Notes: generated by a model not told the origin, from the letters alone. Positions 34,180 through 42,632 are shown, counted from the first letter of the stretch. The stretch is 64,000 nt of DNA from Paenibacillus tuaregi (GCF_900086655.1 NZ_LT575476.1:5497931-5561930); one strand, 5' to 3'. Program-made: numbers and translations.

Positions 34180-34379
34180 GTCTAATTAGGCTCATCGCAG
34201 CCTTTCGCCATTTTCCATACGCAGATCATCGTCCTGTTATTTATCTTCTCCCGGGGCCAGGAAGCAGTCATCCCATGAACTACCTTACCGCTCTCCCGTT
34301 CGCTTCACATCAACTTCCCCATAATCGTGCACAATAAATCCGTACTCTTTATAACTTAAGGAAAGGAGCTTAATCTGAT

Positions 34380-34577
34380 ATGGGTGAGCAGACCGAATAC
34401 GAACCAGGGGATAAAGCCCCGAATCCCGGCATTTATACCGAGGTAGGCGAAGCGCGGAGCTTCCATACTCAAATTCAAAATCCGAAACGCATTAAGCTGG
34501 AGCGCGGAGAAACATTCCCGGATACCACGAACAAGAACAGAAAGTGGAAGAAGGCCGAGAAAGCCAGAGTTCACTAA
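34380..34577 (+). CDS. yjzC: YjzC-family small protein
   Basis: A 65-residue plus-strand protein beginning MGEQTEYEPGDKAPNPGIYT and containing NPKRIKLERGETFPDTTNKNRKWKK. This is the signature of the YjzC family of small Bacillales proteins, with no known function. A GGAAAGGAG site lies 11 bases upstream of the ATG. It is a lone plus-strand gene among minus-strand genes. The next ~275 bases (34578-34853) have no supported gene; several short frames lack starts. A terminator at 34854-34877 may end its transcript. Confidence 0.75.
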   Translation: MGEQTEYEPGDKAPNPGIYTEVGEARSFHTQIQNPKRIKLERGETFPDTTNKNRKWKKAEKARVH

Positions 34578-34853
34578 AGTAACCGGTTGCGTTTTCCAGA
34601 ACCTATTCGTATATTCCACTCAGCTTCTGCACATTCTATATTCAGACGGCGTACAAGAGAGGTGTGGTTCCGTTGGACCGTTTCAGCGAATCATCTGTTC
34701 AGGAGTCTTATTCACAACCAGTGTTCAGCATAATGTGAAGAAATATCTGACCTCTGTGAAGATGGGCGGATGTAAGCTTTGATTATCTGTGAAGGATCGT
34801 ATCCTGCATTTGTGTGAGAGAAGAATTCCATTCGTACGCCGTCAACCATAAAG

Positions 34854-34877
34854 AGGTCCCCATTCGGGGGCCTTTTT
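34854..34877 (+). terminator. Intrinsic terminator, plus strand
   Basis: AGGTCCCC and GGGGGCCT pair around a short loop, then five T (34873-34877). It lies downstream of yjzC and just before a palindromic repeat. Confidence 0.65.
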
Positions 34878-34894
34878 CCTTAGATGGCTTCAAC

Positions 34895-35040
34895 TTATAT
34901 AAGTTGGACAACTTGCTGCACGGATGAAGACTCCGGGTGAAATGTTCTTTTTCATTCACAAAAGCGAACACTACGCTTTTTTCGGAATCATTTCCCTTTT
35001 TTCCTAATTCCCTGATCCTTATTTAGTTCAACTTCTATAA
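34895..35040. repeat. Palindromic repeat, diverged relative
   Basis: A 146-bp element with terminal inverted repeats TTATATAAGTTGGAC (34895-34909) and its complement GTTCAACTTCTATAA (35026-35040), 13 of 15 pairs. An inner GGTGAAATGTTC / GGAATCATTTCC pair and a central AAAAGCG/CGCTTTT stem make it fold back on itself. It shares AAATGTTCTTT, AAGCG and GAATCATT blocks with the repeats at 45438 and 49709. It lies next to the tRNA-Ser terminator. Confidence 0.65.
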
Positions 35041-35049
35041 ATAAGCAAT

Positions 35050-35076
35050 AAAAAAGCCCCCGTCATCGACGGAGGC
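35050..35076 (-). terminator. Intrinsic terminator of tRNA-Ser
   Basis: On the minus strand GCCTCCGTC (35076-35068) pairs with GACGGGGGC (35064-35056), followed by six T (35055-35050). Confidence 0.9.
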
Positions 35077-35094
35077 GTTCATGTTCATATATGG

Positions 35095-35185
35095 TGGCGG
35101 AAAGAGTGGGATTCGAACCCACGCACGCCTTGCGACGCCTAGCTGATTTCGAGTCAGCCCCCTTGGGCCTCTTGGGTACCTTTCC
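35095..35185 (-). tRNA. tRNA-Ser (anticodon CGA)
   Basis: Minus-strand GGAAAGG...TCTTTCC acceptor pairs (one G-T), a long variable arm typical of class II serine tRNA (GGCGTCGCAAGGCG), a T arm GTGGG-TTCGAAT-CCCAC, and an encoded CCA. The anticodon stem is CTGA/TCAG with loop CTCGAAA, giving anticodon CGA for UCG codons. The gene is 91 bases with a strong terminator after it. It is a single isolated tRNA, not part of a cluster. Confidence 0.95.
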
Positions 35186-35339
35186 GCAGCATATAACATT
35201 GTAGCATAAACTATGTTATTTTGCAACCTTCTTAGTTGGCTGATTTTGCACTTTGCGAAGCTTACAGCACACGAGGTGGTGCTTCATGACGGCCGTCAAT
35301 GTTGCCAGGCCCCTGTGTTCAAGGATTCAGATTCAGCCC

Positions 35340-35573
35340 TTAAGTGAGGTCGTTCGGACTTGCGTCTGCACCCATCTCAGCCTCGGCAGACCGAAGAACC
35401 TTCTTCATGTTCTTCTCGAATTTGGCGCGCGGGATCAGCACGCTGTGCTTACATCCGACACACTTAATCCGGATATCCATTCCCATGCGGATGATCTCCA
35501 TTTCATTGCTGCCGCAAGGATGATTTTTTTTCATCTGTACGATATCGCCAAGCTGAAATACTTTGCGCTCCAA
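35340..35573 (-). CDS. yyzM: DUF951 protein (YyzM-like)
   Basis: A 77-residue protein starting MERKVFQLGDIVQMKKNHPC, followed by a KCVGCKHSVLIPRAKFEKNM segment. These are hallmarks of the DUF951 family, small proteins encoded near the origin in Firmicutes (YyzM in Bacillus). The two cysteine pairs may bind a metal; the role is unknown. The start is a TTG at 35573 with AAGGAG ten bases upstream. It lies 29 bases after the MscS gene on the same strand. Confidence 0.85.
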   Translation of the reverse strand: MERKVFQLGDIVQMKKNHPCGSNEMEIIRMGMDIRIKCVGCKHSVLIPRAKFEKNMKKVLRSAEAEMGADASPNDLT

Positions 35574-35602
35574 ATCGATACAACTCCTTTACACCTATAA
35601 AT

Positions 35603-36493
35603 TTATCCGCCGTTGGCCTCAGACAACTGCCTCGCTTCAACCTCTTCCAACGCTTCCTTGGCATAGGTCTGGATTTGACGCTCCAGATCAGCACGGTTAC
35701 CAGGCAGCGTCTCCGCAATAATCCGCACCACATACTCACTTGATGTGATCGACTGAATACCTAACACATTTGGCACACTCACCATAGCCTCGGAGCTATC
35801 CTTAAGCTCCTGCATAGATTTGCGCAGAACCGCAAGGGAATCATCCAGCTTCTTCTGATTACTGAAGGGGATGTCAACCACAGCCAGCGCATTATTCAAG
35901 GAATAGTTGGTCACATTCGTGATCATGCCATTGGGAATAATGTGCACCTCTCCCGTCCAGCTGACCAGACGTGTGGTCCGAAGCCCGATAATTTCCACCG
36001 TCCCCTTAAGTGTTCCCGTCTGAATCACGTCACCCACAGCAAATTGATCCTCCAAGATGATAAAAAAACCAGTAATGACATCTTTCACGAGACTCTGGGC
36101 TCCAAATCCAACGGCCAAGCCGATAACGCCCGCTCCAGCCAGCAGCGGAGCCAGATTCACGCCGAACTCCTGAAGCAGGAGCATGATCATAATAAAATTA
36201 CTAGTGATAGTTATGATATTTTTCAGCAGGGCCCCTACGGTGACAAAGCGCCGCGGATTCAAGTTAATCCGGCTTTCTTCATGCCGCTCCAGCGAGTGGT
36301 CAATAAACTTAAAGACAATGCGGATAAATAACCGCGTTATTACCATGATAAGAATTATTCTTAGGCAGGAAAACATAAGCTTTTCCCACATATCTACATC
36401 CGTGAACCAGTTCCAAATCTTGTCCTTTAAAGTCAGTACACCCTTAAACGCTTTATCTGCTGCGCCATCCGAATTGTTCAATGGAAAGTACAT
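35603..36493 (-). CDS. MscS-family mechanosensitive channel
   Basis: Small-conductance mechanosensitive channels release solutes during hypo-osmotic shock. The 296-residue protein has three transmembrane helices, ending in the pore-lining TM3 with its glycine/alanine pattern (LAPLLAGAGVIGLAVGFGAQ), the beta-domain segment GDVIQTGTLKGTVEIIGLRTTRL, and a C-terminal alpha/beta domain. I chose the ATG at 36493, with AGGAGG upstream; the longer frame begins within that site. It is followed by yyzM. In the YkuT/YggB group; conductance cannot be told. Confidence 0.88.
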   Translation of the reverse strand: MYFPLNNSDGAADKAFKGVLTLKDKIWNWFTDVDMWEKLMFSCLRIILIMVITRLFIRIVFKFIDHSLERHEESRINLNPRRFVTVGALLKNIITITSNFIMIMLLLQEFGVNLAPLLAGAGVIGLAVGFGAQSLVKDVITGFFIILEDQFAVGDVIQTGTLKGTVEIIGLRTTRLVSWTGEVHIIPNGMITNVTNYSLNNALAVVDIPFSNQKKLDDSLAVLRKSMQELKDSSEAMVSVPNVLGIQSITSSEYVVRIIAETLPGNRADLERQIQTYAKEALEEVEARQLSEANGG

Positions 36494-36547
36494 GGCTCCC
36501 CCTCCTGCTTCCAACCTCCGCCTTTCTTTACGTCCTCTATGGCGGCT

Positions 36548-36811
36548 TTAGTCTATATTTATATCAATGTTAACATAACCCCTGCCATCTTTCGAATATA
36601 TCCCCCGGATCTCTACGGTTTCTTCCAGGACAATCCGCTGAACCCTTGGCAGATCCACTCTGTCAAATTGAATAGACAGTGCACAGCCGGCTGTAATCTC
36701 CTTCGGTGTGGGAAACAGGTCGATCTCAATCTCCGCATATTCCAGCAGCATTTCCGCCCGCAGCGCCTGCTGTGTAGAGTCAAAAGCCATAACCAGCCAG
36801 TTATCCATCAT
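36548..36811 (-). CDS. DUF3343 protein
   Basis: An 87-residue protein starting MMDNWLVMAFDSTQQALRAE and continuing MLLEYAEIEIDLFPTPKEI with an AGCALSIQF core. This is the DUF3343 signature (small proteins that resemble the nucleotide-binding fold and occur near sulfur-handling proteins in many anaerobes and in Bacillales). I start at the ATG at 36811 because AAGGGG lies seven bases before it; the longer frame has no such site. A cysteine-desulfurase-like gene is nearby, which is suggestive only. Confidence 0.75.
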   Translation of the reverse strand: MMDNWLVMAFDSTQQALRAEMLLEYAEIEIDLFPTPKEITAGCALSIQFDRVDLPRVQRIVLEETVEIRGIYSKDGRGYVNIDINID

Positions 36812-36956
36812 CAGAATACCCCTTTGCTTCCAAACTTCAAAATACCCTGCGAGTATAAAATCTTCCATACATTCATATACTGACTACTATACAAGTTAGA
36901 GTCCATAGGCTATTCAGAAGTTTATTCTTCTTATATTGAATGGAAAGGAAGATACT

Positions 36957-37610
36957 ATGTCCCCTACAGATCCAACTCATGCTGCTCAAGAGACACCTTA
37001 TTTAAAAATCCCCCACACTGAGCCTGGCATACATTCGGCTATTATCCATCGGCTTCTTCTCCATTTCACCAAGCTCTCTTCCAGGCAAGATATCGTAATC
37101 GTATGTATTGGCACTGACCGTTCTACAGGGGACTGTCTAGGCCCTCTGGTAGGCACCGCCTTATCCAAGCTTCAAAGCGGCAGCTATCATTTATACGGAA
37201 CACTCGAGGAACCCGTACATGCCATGAATCTTCAAGATACCCTTCTTCATATTCAGCAGGTTCACGAGAACCCTTTTGTCATAGGAATAGACGCTTGTCT
37301 TGGCCAATCTTCCAGTGTGGGATGCATCCAGGTAGTGCAGGGCCCTCTGCGTCCTGGTGCCGGGGTAAATAAAGAACTGCCGCCGGTTGGCGATATCCAT
37401 CTTACAGGCATCGTCAATGTCGGCGGCTTTATGGAATATTTTGTGCTGCAGAACACCAGATTAAGTCTGGTCATGCGTCTATCTGACATCATTGCGACCA
37501 GCCTGTTCGCCGCCATTAAAGAATGGAATCGAAGCTTTAAGCCTCTTGCCCGGCGAGACGAATGGCGTCCTTTTCCTCAGGAGATAATGAATAAGGCGAA
37601 TCTCCACTAA
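36957..37610 (+). CDS. yyaC: Spore protease YyaC
   Basis: A 217-residue protein of the YyaC family, related to germination protease GPR and hydrogenase-type proteases, encoded in endospore formers near parB. Visible motifs: VIVCIGTDRSTGDCLGPLVG, GTLEEPVHAMNL, and FVIGIDACLGQSSSVGCIQV, with conserved Asp and Cys in GIDACLG. I start at the ATG at 36957 with AAAGGAAG upstream; a TTG seven codons earlier is less likely. The last 74 bases (37537-37610) overlap the 3' end of the DUF4446 gene on the opposite strand. Role in sporulation comes from the family. Confidence 0.88.
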   Translation: MSPTDPTHAAQETPYLKIPHTEPGIHSAIIHRLLLHFTKLSSRQDIVIVCIGTDRSTGDCLGPLVGTALSKLQSGSYHLYGTLEEPVHAMNLQDTLLHIQQVHENPFVIGIDACLGQSSSVGCIQVVQGPLRPGAGVNKELPPVGDIHLTGIVNVGGFMEYFVLQNTRLSLVMRLSDIIATSLFAAIKEWNRSFKPLARRDEWRPFPQEIMNKANLH

Positions 37611-38037
37611 CTACGGGCTTGGCATATACATAGGAGCCCTCCCGGCTGTAAATCCCGGTCAGTACTACCCCATCCAGCTGATTATCAACAAAAGCGACAG
37701 AAAAGCTTAGCTCGTTGCCACGTTCTTCAAAGGCATTATAACGCTTAATGCCTATTTTTGCTTTTTGCTTCGGGAGGAGCTTGTGGATGGACTGCAGTTG
37801 CCGCTGCTGTTCTCCCTGCTCATCCTCAATTTGATCCATCTGCACTTTAAGATCAATCAATAAAGTCTCCAGGTTCTCAACGCCCGCACCAGCCATCATT
37901 ACTTCATATTTCCGGCGCATCTTCTTCAGCTTGCTGCCCTGTACGATATTCCAGATGAGAAATAAGATAAACAACAGTGCGGTACCTACGATGATTAATC
38001 CCAATTGCTCGCTGACTAGTTTATTCCACTCCCACAT
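37537..38037 (-). CDS. DUF4446 membrane-anchored protein
   Basis: A 166-residue protein with one N-terminal transmembrane helix (LGLIIVGTALLFILFLIWNIV), a helical coiled-coil-like stretch (LETLLIDLKVQMDQIEDEQGEQQRQL) and a C-terminal domain (IKRYNAFEERGNELSFSVAF...LDGVVLTGIYSREG). This is the DUF4446 pattern, found near parB in Firmicutes. Function is unknown. Its 3' end overlaps yyaC convergently for 74 bases. The spacing to the upstream gene on the same strand is 26 bases, so co-transcription is likely. Confidence 0.85.
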   Translation of the reverse strand: MWEWNKLVSEQLGLIIVGTALLFILFLIWNIVQGSKLKKMRRKYEVMMAGAGVENLETLLIDLKVQMDQIEDEQGEQQRQLQSIHKLLPKQKAKIGIKRYNAFEERGNELSFSVAFVDNQLDGVVLTGIYSREGSYVYAKPVVSGDSPYSLSPEEKDAIRLAGQEA

Positions 38038-38063
38038 GCCTGGCTCTACCCCTCTATAATAAT

Positions 38064-39209
38064 CTATGACTTATATATCTCCTGCATGGCCGTGATCAAC
38101 GCCTGAACTTCCTCTACCGTTGTGTTATATCCGACGCTCGCTCTCACAGCCCCGCTCTGAAGTGTACCCGCTGTCTCATGTCCAAGCGGAGTACAATGAA
38201 AACCAGCCCTCACAGCAATTTGATAATTGCGGTCTAACTTGAATGCAACCTCTGCTGCATCCATATTCTCCACGTTAAAAGATACAATACCCGTTCTTGG
38301 CTTGCCCAATGCGGGACCAAGTATGTGTATTCCAGGAATCTCAGCCAATCCCTTCATGATCAGCTGGGTCAGCATCCACTCATGCTTATGGATGTTATCC
38401 ACGCCCACAGACAACACTTCACCTACCCCTTCTCCCAAGCCGGCTATTCCAGGGGTGTTAGGTGTCCCCGCTTCATATCGGTCCGGCCGGACTGAAGGCT
38501 GCTCCAGCTCTTCCGACTGGCTTCCGGTCCCGCCATGCAAATGGGGAACCAAATCAATTTCCGGGCTAATGTAGAGCCCACCCGTTCCCTGAGGTCCCAA
38601 GAGTGCTTTATGCCCGGGGAAAGCCAATAGATCAATGCCCATGTCCCCCACATCGATGGAATACGCACCAGCGGTCTGGGCAGCATCGACCAGCAGTAAA
38701 GCCCCATTCTTATGAGCCAACTTAGAAATTTCCTTAACAGGAGTAATACTTCCCAGCAGATTGGAGCTATGGCTGCAGACAACCAGTCTTGTATTATTGG
38801 ACATAAAACTACGTTCGAACCCCACCAGATCAATCTTTCCTTCTTGATCCGCAGCTATATAATCAACCTTAACCCCGTATGCCCTCTTTAGAAACTCCAA
38901 CGGCCTACGGACAGAATTATGCTCCACCATTGTAGCTATCACATGATCTCCTGGCCTTAACAGCCCTTTGATCGCTAGATTCAGGGCACTGGTAGTATTG
39001 GAAGTAAATGCAATATCTGCTGGATTCTTAACATTAAGCAGCTGTGCTATACGGCTTCGCGTCCGCATCAGAACCCGGCCCGCCTGTATTGCCATCCCAT
39101 GGGTACCACGTCCAGGATTGGTTGTGCCGCTGGTAAGAACTTCCTGAACGGCTTGAATAACACCTGCCGGTTTGGGCCATGAGGTAGCTGCATGATCCAG
39201 GTAAATCAT
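38064..39209 (-). CDS. Cysteine desulfurase-family PLP enzyme
   Basis: A 381-residue class-V aminotransferase-fold protein of the cysteine desulfurase subfamily. It has YLDHAATSWPKP near the start, HNSVRRPLEF (with the His that stacks on PLP), DAAQTAGAYSIDV, the PLP lysine in AFPGHKALLGPQGTGG, and the active-site Cys in RAGFHCTPLGHETAGT. Such enzymes supply sulfur or selenium for cofactors. The subfamily encoded near parB in Bacillales has no agreed partner. GAGAGGAAG precedes the ATG. It lies 100 bases downstream of parB with a weak terminator between. Confidence 0.9.
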   Translation of the reverse strand: MIYLDHAATSWPKPAGVIQAVQEVLTSGTTNPGRGTHGMAIQAGRVLMRTRSRIAQLLNVKNPADIAFTSNTTSALNLAIKGLLRPGDHVIATMVEHNSVRRPLEFLKRAYGVKVDYIAADQEGKIDLVGFERSFMSNNTRLVVCSHSSNLLGSITPVKEISKLAHKNGALLLVDAAQTAGAYSIDVGDMGIDLLAFPGHKALLGPQGTGGLYISPEIDLVPHLHGGTGSQSEELEQPSVRPDRYEAGTPNTPGIAGLGEGVGEVLSVGVDNIHKHEWMLTQLIMKGLAEIPGIHILGPALGKPRTGIVSFNVENMDAAEVAFKLDRNYQIAVRAGFHCTPLGHETAGTLQSGAVRASVGYNTTVEEVQALITAMQEIYKS

Positions 39210-39259
39210 CTTCCTCTCACCCTCCCCCTCTGCTCACTTCAATCTTTGACTTTAAGATC

Positions 39260-39303
39260 AAGAAAGACATACCCCTGCCCCTGACTACAAGGAGAGATAT
39301 GTC
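39260..39303 (-). terminator. Weak terminator after parB
   Basis: On the minus strand GACATA (39303-39298) pairs with TATGTC (39271-39266) around a G/C-rich inner stem, followed by TTTCTT. The T run is interrupted, so read-through is likely. Confidence 0.45.
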
Positions 39304-39309
39304 AATCCA

Positions 39310-40155
39310 TCATTGAAGCATGTCAAGTAATCGCTGTAGATCCTGTTGGCTGAAGTAGTTAATTTCGATCTTTCCTTTGTCCTTAGATGACTTGATTTTG
39401 ACCGTTGTCTTGAAACGTTCCCGCAAACTTTCTTCTACTTCTTCAATATAAGGGTCCCGTTTCTTAGTTGCAACTTTCACTTTTGCTGCGTCCAGCTTCT
39501 TACGATCTAATTGCTGAACCGCATCCTCAAGTTCTCTAACACTCCACTCATTCTCAATACACTGCTTAGCAAGCTGTTTAATCATAGTCGCATCCTTCAA
39601 TCCAACTATGGCTCTTGCATGCCCCATAGATAATGTTCCACGTGAAACATAATCCTTCACCTCTTCAGGTAGAGCTAGCAAGCGAAGGAAGTTGGCAATA
39701 TGAGAACGCGACTTTCCTACCTTTAAAGATAACTCCTCCTGTGTGAGATCAAACTGATCCATTAGCCCCTGATAAGCGACTGCAATTTCCATTGCATTTA
39801 AATTCTCACGCTGAAGGTTCTCAATCAATGCAATTTCCATAACCTGTTGATCGGTAAAATTTCTCACTACAGCAGGCACGGTTGTGTTGCCGCAATATTG
39901 AGAAGCTCTAAACCGGCGCTCCCCGGCAATAATCTCGTAGCCCTTGAGAACACTTCGTACAATAATAGGTTGAATAACACCATGCTGACGAATCGATTCC
40001 GCAAGATCACGAATGGCTTCCTCATCAAAAGTTTTACGTGGCTGGTATGGATTCGCCCGAAGTTGATTAAGGGGGATTTCGACCACCTTATCGTCCTCAC
40101 TCACAGTAAGCGATGGAATCAACGCATCAAGACCTTTTCCCAGGCGCTTACTCAT
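39310..40155 (-). CDS. parB: Chromosome partitioning protein ParB (Spo0J)
   Basis: ParB binds parS sites, spreads and slides with CTP as cofactor, and loads SMC for origin segregation. The 281-residue protein has the N-terminal CTPase domain with the GERRFRASQY motif, the RENLNAMEIA segment, a helix-turn-helix (TQEELSLKVGKSRSHIANFL), and a C-terminal dimerisation domain. Its ATG overlaps the parA stop region by eight bases. A perfect parS site (39634-39649) lies inside the coding region, as in Bacillus spo0J. Confidence 0.97.
   Translation of the reverse strand: MSKRLGKGLDALIPSLTVSEDDKVVEIPLNQLRANPYQPRKTFDEEAIRDLAESIRQHGVIQPIIVRSVLKGYEIIAGERRFRASQYCGNTTVPAVVRNFTDQQVMEIALIENLQRENLNAMEIAVAYQGLMDQFDLTQEELSLKVGKSRSHIANFLRLLALPEEVKDYVSRGTLSMGHARAIVGLKDATMIKQLAKQCIENEWSVRELEDAVQQLDRKKLDAAKVKVATKKRDPYIEEVEESLRERFKTTVKIKSSKDKGKIEINYFSQQDLQRLLDMLQ
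39634..39649. other. parS site within parB
   Basis: TGTTCCACGTGAAACA is a perfect parS palindrome and is the same as the site found inside Bacillus spo0J. It is the nucleation site for ParB. Confidence 0.95.
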
Positions 40156-40909
40156 AAGAAATCACTTCCTTTGCCAATTCTAGATACACTTCTGCCCCTT
40201 TGGAGCGAGGGTCGTACGTAATAATTGACTGACCGTGCGAAGGCGCTTCACTAAGTCTGACATTTCTCGGAATAACAGTTTTATATACCTTCTGCTGGAA
40301 ATACTTCTTCACTTCTTCAATAACCTGAATACCAAGATTTGTTCTTGCATCAAACATGGTAAGAAGCACACCTTCGATCTGCAACGAGGTATTCAGATGC
40401 TTCTGAACAAGACGTACCGTATTAAGCAGTTGGCTGAGTCCCTCAAGAGCATAATACTCACATTGAATCGGGATCAGCACCGAATCGGCAGCTGTCAGTG
40501 AGTTAATCGTAAGAATACCAAGCGAAGGAGGACAATCGATAATAATATAATCGTATTGGCTCTTCACCATCTGCAGCGACTTCTTCAGTCTCACCTCACG
40601 CGAAATGGTGGGAACAAGTTCAATCTCAGCACCCGCAAGCTGAATGGTTGCCGGAATCATATCTAACCCTTCAATTTGCGTTGAAGTGATGGCTTCTTTA
40701 GGATGAACCTCGTTAATTAAAACATCATATATGCAATTGGCAACGTCCGCTTTATTTATACCAATACCGCTGGTTGTATTTCCTTGAGGGTCTATGTCCA
40801 CAAGTAAAACTTTCTTCCCCAACGTAGCCAGCCCGGCTCCCAAATTGACCGATGTTGTTGTTTTTCCTACACCGCCTTTTTGGTTGGCAATGGCAATGAT
40901 TTTAGACAA
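40148..40909 (-). CDS. parA: Chromosome partitioning ATPase ParA (Soj)
   Basis: ParA is a Walker-type ATPase that drives origin segregation with ParB and influences DnaA activity. The protein has the deviant Walker A (ANQKGGVGKTTTSVNLG), DIDPQGNTTSGIG, and YDYIIIDCPPSLGILTINSL. I chose the TTG at 40909 (253 residues, the Bacillus Soj length, starting xSKIIAIANQK) because GAGGTG lies six bases upstream; the GTG three codons earlier is part of that site. It leads the parA-parB pair. Confidence 0.97.
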   Translation of the reverse strand: MSKIIAIANQKGGVGKTTTSVNLGAGLATLGKKVLLVDIDPQGNTTSGIGINKADVANCIYDVLINEVHPKEAITSTQIEGLDMIPATIQLAGAEIELVPTISREVRLKKSLQMVKSQYDYIIIDCPPSLGILTINSLTAADSVLIPIQCEYYALEGLSQLLNTVRLVQKHLNTSLQIEGVLLTMFDARTNLGIQVIEEVKKYFQQKVYKTVIPRNVRLSEAPSHGQSIITYDPRSKGAEVYLELAKEVISYE

Positions 40910-41370
40910 CCTGTTCACCTCAATATTATTTAAAAATCTTCTTGTAGATCCATACAGAATACAGGCTGTGCGGAAGCTGGAAAACGATTTAAGCTAAACT
41001 GTTCAAATAGGATGACTGATTAATACAGAAAATCTCAATAGTGAAATTTCAGGACCAATCCTTTTCGTGAGTAAAATGTTCCTTTCGTCGTTGTGCCTCG
41101 GCTTCTTGATCCCATGGCTAGTCATACAATAGAAATCTACTTGCCAAAGCAGCCACTTACGTTACAAAGGATCACTTACTCCCTGCCAGTAGTCACTGTT
41201 CATCACTATCAGACAATTCACCCTGTATCAGCATAGCTGACCTAGAGTGTAATGTCGTCTGCCTTATTCAACTTGAACACCCTAGTCCTCTTCCCCAAGC
41301 ATCTCGGTTAAGCCTATCATATCTGTACAACTATGCCAGTCAACACCAAGAAGCAGCTACAAAAAGACAG
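40910..41370. other. Intergenic region between noc terminator and parA
   Basis: About 460 bases without a supported gene. Part of it (41066-41115) resembles the palindromic-repeat family. The parA promoter should lie at the left end, but no clear -35/-10 was found on the minus strand (a CCTATTTGAACAGTT stretch near 41000-41010 is too weak). Confidence 0.45.
41066..41115. repeat. Fragment of the palindromic repeat family
   Basis: GTGAGTAAAATGTTCCTTTCG followed by TCGTTGTGCC and TTCTTGATCC can be aligned with the GTGTGAAATGTTCTTTCG-ATCGCTGTTGC-TTCTTGAAT core of the copy at 45438-45612. Neither inverted-repeat end is retained. It looks like a decayed copy. Confidence 0.4.
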
Positions 41371-41388
41371 AAAAAGCGGCTCTGCCGC
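41371..41388 (-). terminator. Intrinsic terminator of noc
   Basis: On the minus strand GCGGC (41388-41384) pairs with GCCGC (41380-41376) around AGA, followed by five T (41375-41371). It lies 27 bases past the noc stop. Confidence 0.75.
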
Positions 41389-41414
41389 CGCCTTCTAGCG
41401 CAAATTTGCCCGTT

Positions 41415-42230
41415 TTAGCGTTTGGGAATTTTGATTACGATTTCATAATGATCTTCATGATCTGTTTCAGCCGTCTTAATCTGCAAGCCGGATCCCGATA
41501 CCATATCAATGGATTGACGAATCGTATTTAAGGCCAGACGGACATCTTTAGTGAAAGAAATACGCTTTGATTTTTTGTTTTTAGCTACTTCTTTGTAGAA
41601 AGCAATTCTTGCCTCCGTCTGTTTGACATTTAAGTCTTTGGCAATAATCTCTTCCAGAATTTTGAGCTGCAATTCCTCGGTCTCCAGGGAGAGCAAGGCT
41701 CTTGCATGACGTTCTGTAATTTTACGTTCCATTAAAGCATTCTTCACGACTTCCGGCAGCTGAAGAAGACGTATCTTGTTTGCGATGGTAGACTGGCTCT
41801 TTCCAAGTCTCTGGGCCAGACTTTCCTGGGTTAATTGATGAAGATCAATGAGGTTCTGGTAAGCAATTGCTTCCTCAATTGAGGTCAGATTCTCACGCTG
41901 AAGGTTCTCGATCAATGCAATCGAGGCTGCTTGAGAATCATTGAAGTCCCGGATAATAGCAGGAATCGTCTCGATACCGAGCTTCCTAACCGCACGCCAA
42001 CGACGCTCACCTGCAATAATCTCATATTTCTCATTCCGGAGGCGAACCACAATGGGTTGAATGACGCCATGAGTCTTGATGGTCTGACACAACTCATCAA
42101 TCCGTTCATCGTCAAAGATTGTCCTTGGCTGATAAGGCCCGCTGACAATATTGTCCACCGGAAGCTGCTTCACTTCTTCCCCATGATTTCGTTCGGTCAA
42201 CCCAAACAATTTAGAAAATTGTTCTTTCAT
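41415..42230 (-). CDS. noc: Nucleoid occlusion protein Noc (ParB family)
   Basis: Noc is a DNA- and CTP-binding ParB paralogue that stops FtsZ rings from forming over the chromosome. The protein has VSGPYQPRTIFDDERIDEL, GERRWRAVRKL, NLQRENLTSIEEAIAYQNLI and an HTH (TQESLAQRLGKSQSTIANKI). I start at the ATG at 42230 (271 residues, MKEQFSKLFGL, matching the Noc N-terminus that forms the membrane-targeting helix). AGGTGG precedes it. A GTG five codons upstream also exists. It differs from parB in its N-terminus, so the two are distinct genes. Confidence 0.95.
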   Translation of the reverse strand: MKEQFSKLFGLTERNHGEEVKQLPVDNIVSGPYQPRTIFDDERIDELCQTIKTHGVIQPIVVRLRNEKYEIIAGERRWRAVRKLGIETIPAIIRDFNDSQAASIALIENLQRENLTSIEEAIAYQNLIDLHQLTQESLAQRLGKSQSTIANKIRLLQLPEVVKNALMERKITERHARALLSLETEELQLKILEEIIAKDLNVKQTEARIAFYKEVAKNKKSKRISFTKDVRLALNTIRQSIDMVSGSGLQIKTAETDHEDHYEIVIKIPKR

Positions 42231-42605
42231 TCCGTAGATTACCACCTAATTTCAAAGTAGCATAAGGCTCTCTAGCCTTATGATCTTCATTCCATGGGAA
42301 TGAGTTTAATGGCATCCTATAAGGTCCTTAAGTTACCTCAGGTCATGCGGGATATCCATCCCATTTCAGAAGGAAATTCGCTAGCTATACATATAATCTA
42401 TTCTATCACTTTTTCCTCTATAATCCTATTCTCTATCTTACCAGTTTCTATAGAATCATACCAGATTTCTGATAAATGCAGGTTTTGTAAACATGTTATG
42501 TATCATCACTTTGTATGAAACCAAGCTGCTCTTTTCCACCCTTTTATGAAATGGCGACTTCAGGGCATTTTAAAAAGTGAAATTTACTTTACTTCCTCAA
42601 GTATT
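42231..42605. other. Intergenic region between noc and rsmG
   Basis: About 375 bases. On the minus strand an extended -10 TGGTATGAT (complement at 42455-42463) is a candidate noc promoter with a poor -35. A plus-strand frame here (starting near 42294) has no ribosome-binding site and is not counted as a gene. Confidence 0.4.
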
Positions 42606-42621
42606 TGTTTCACGTGGAACA
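42606..42621. other. parS site between noc and rsmG
   Basis: TGTTTCACGTGGAACA is a perfect 16-base parS palindrome (the other common form). It lies in the gap between noc and the rsmG terminator. Confidence 0.95.
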
Positions 42622-42632
42622 CAAAATATACC

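Noticed and set aside
34655..34790. Short frames after yjzC (for example ending MGGCKL)
   Set aside because: No start codon with ribosome-binding site, and no known family.
42294..42518. 74-codon plus-strand frame between noc and rsmG
   Set aside because: No ribosome-binding site or recognisable domain; lies in an AT-rich promoter-type region.
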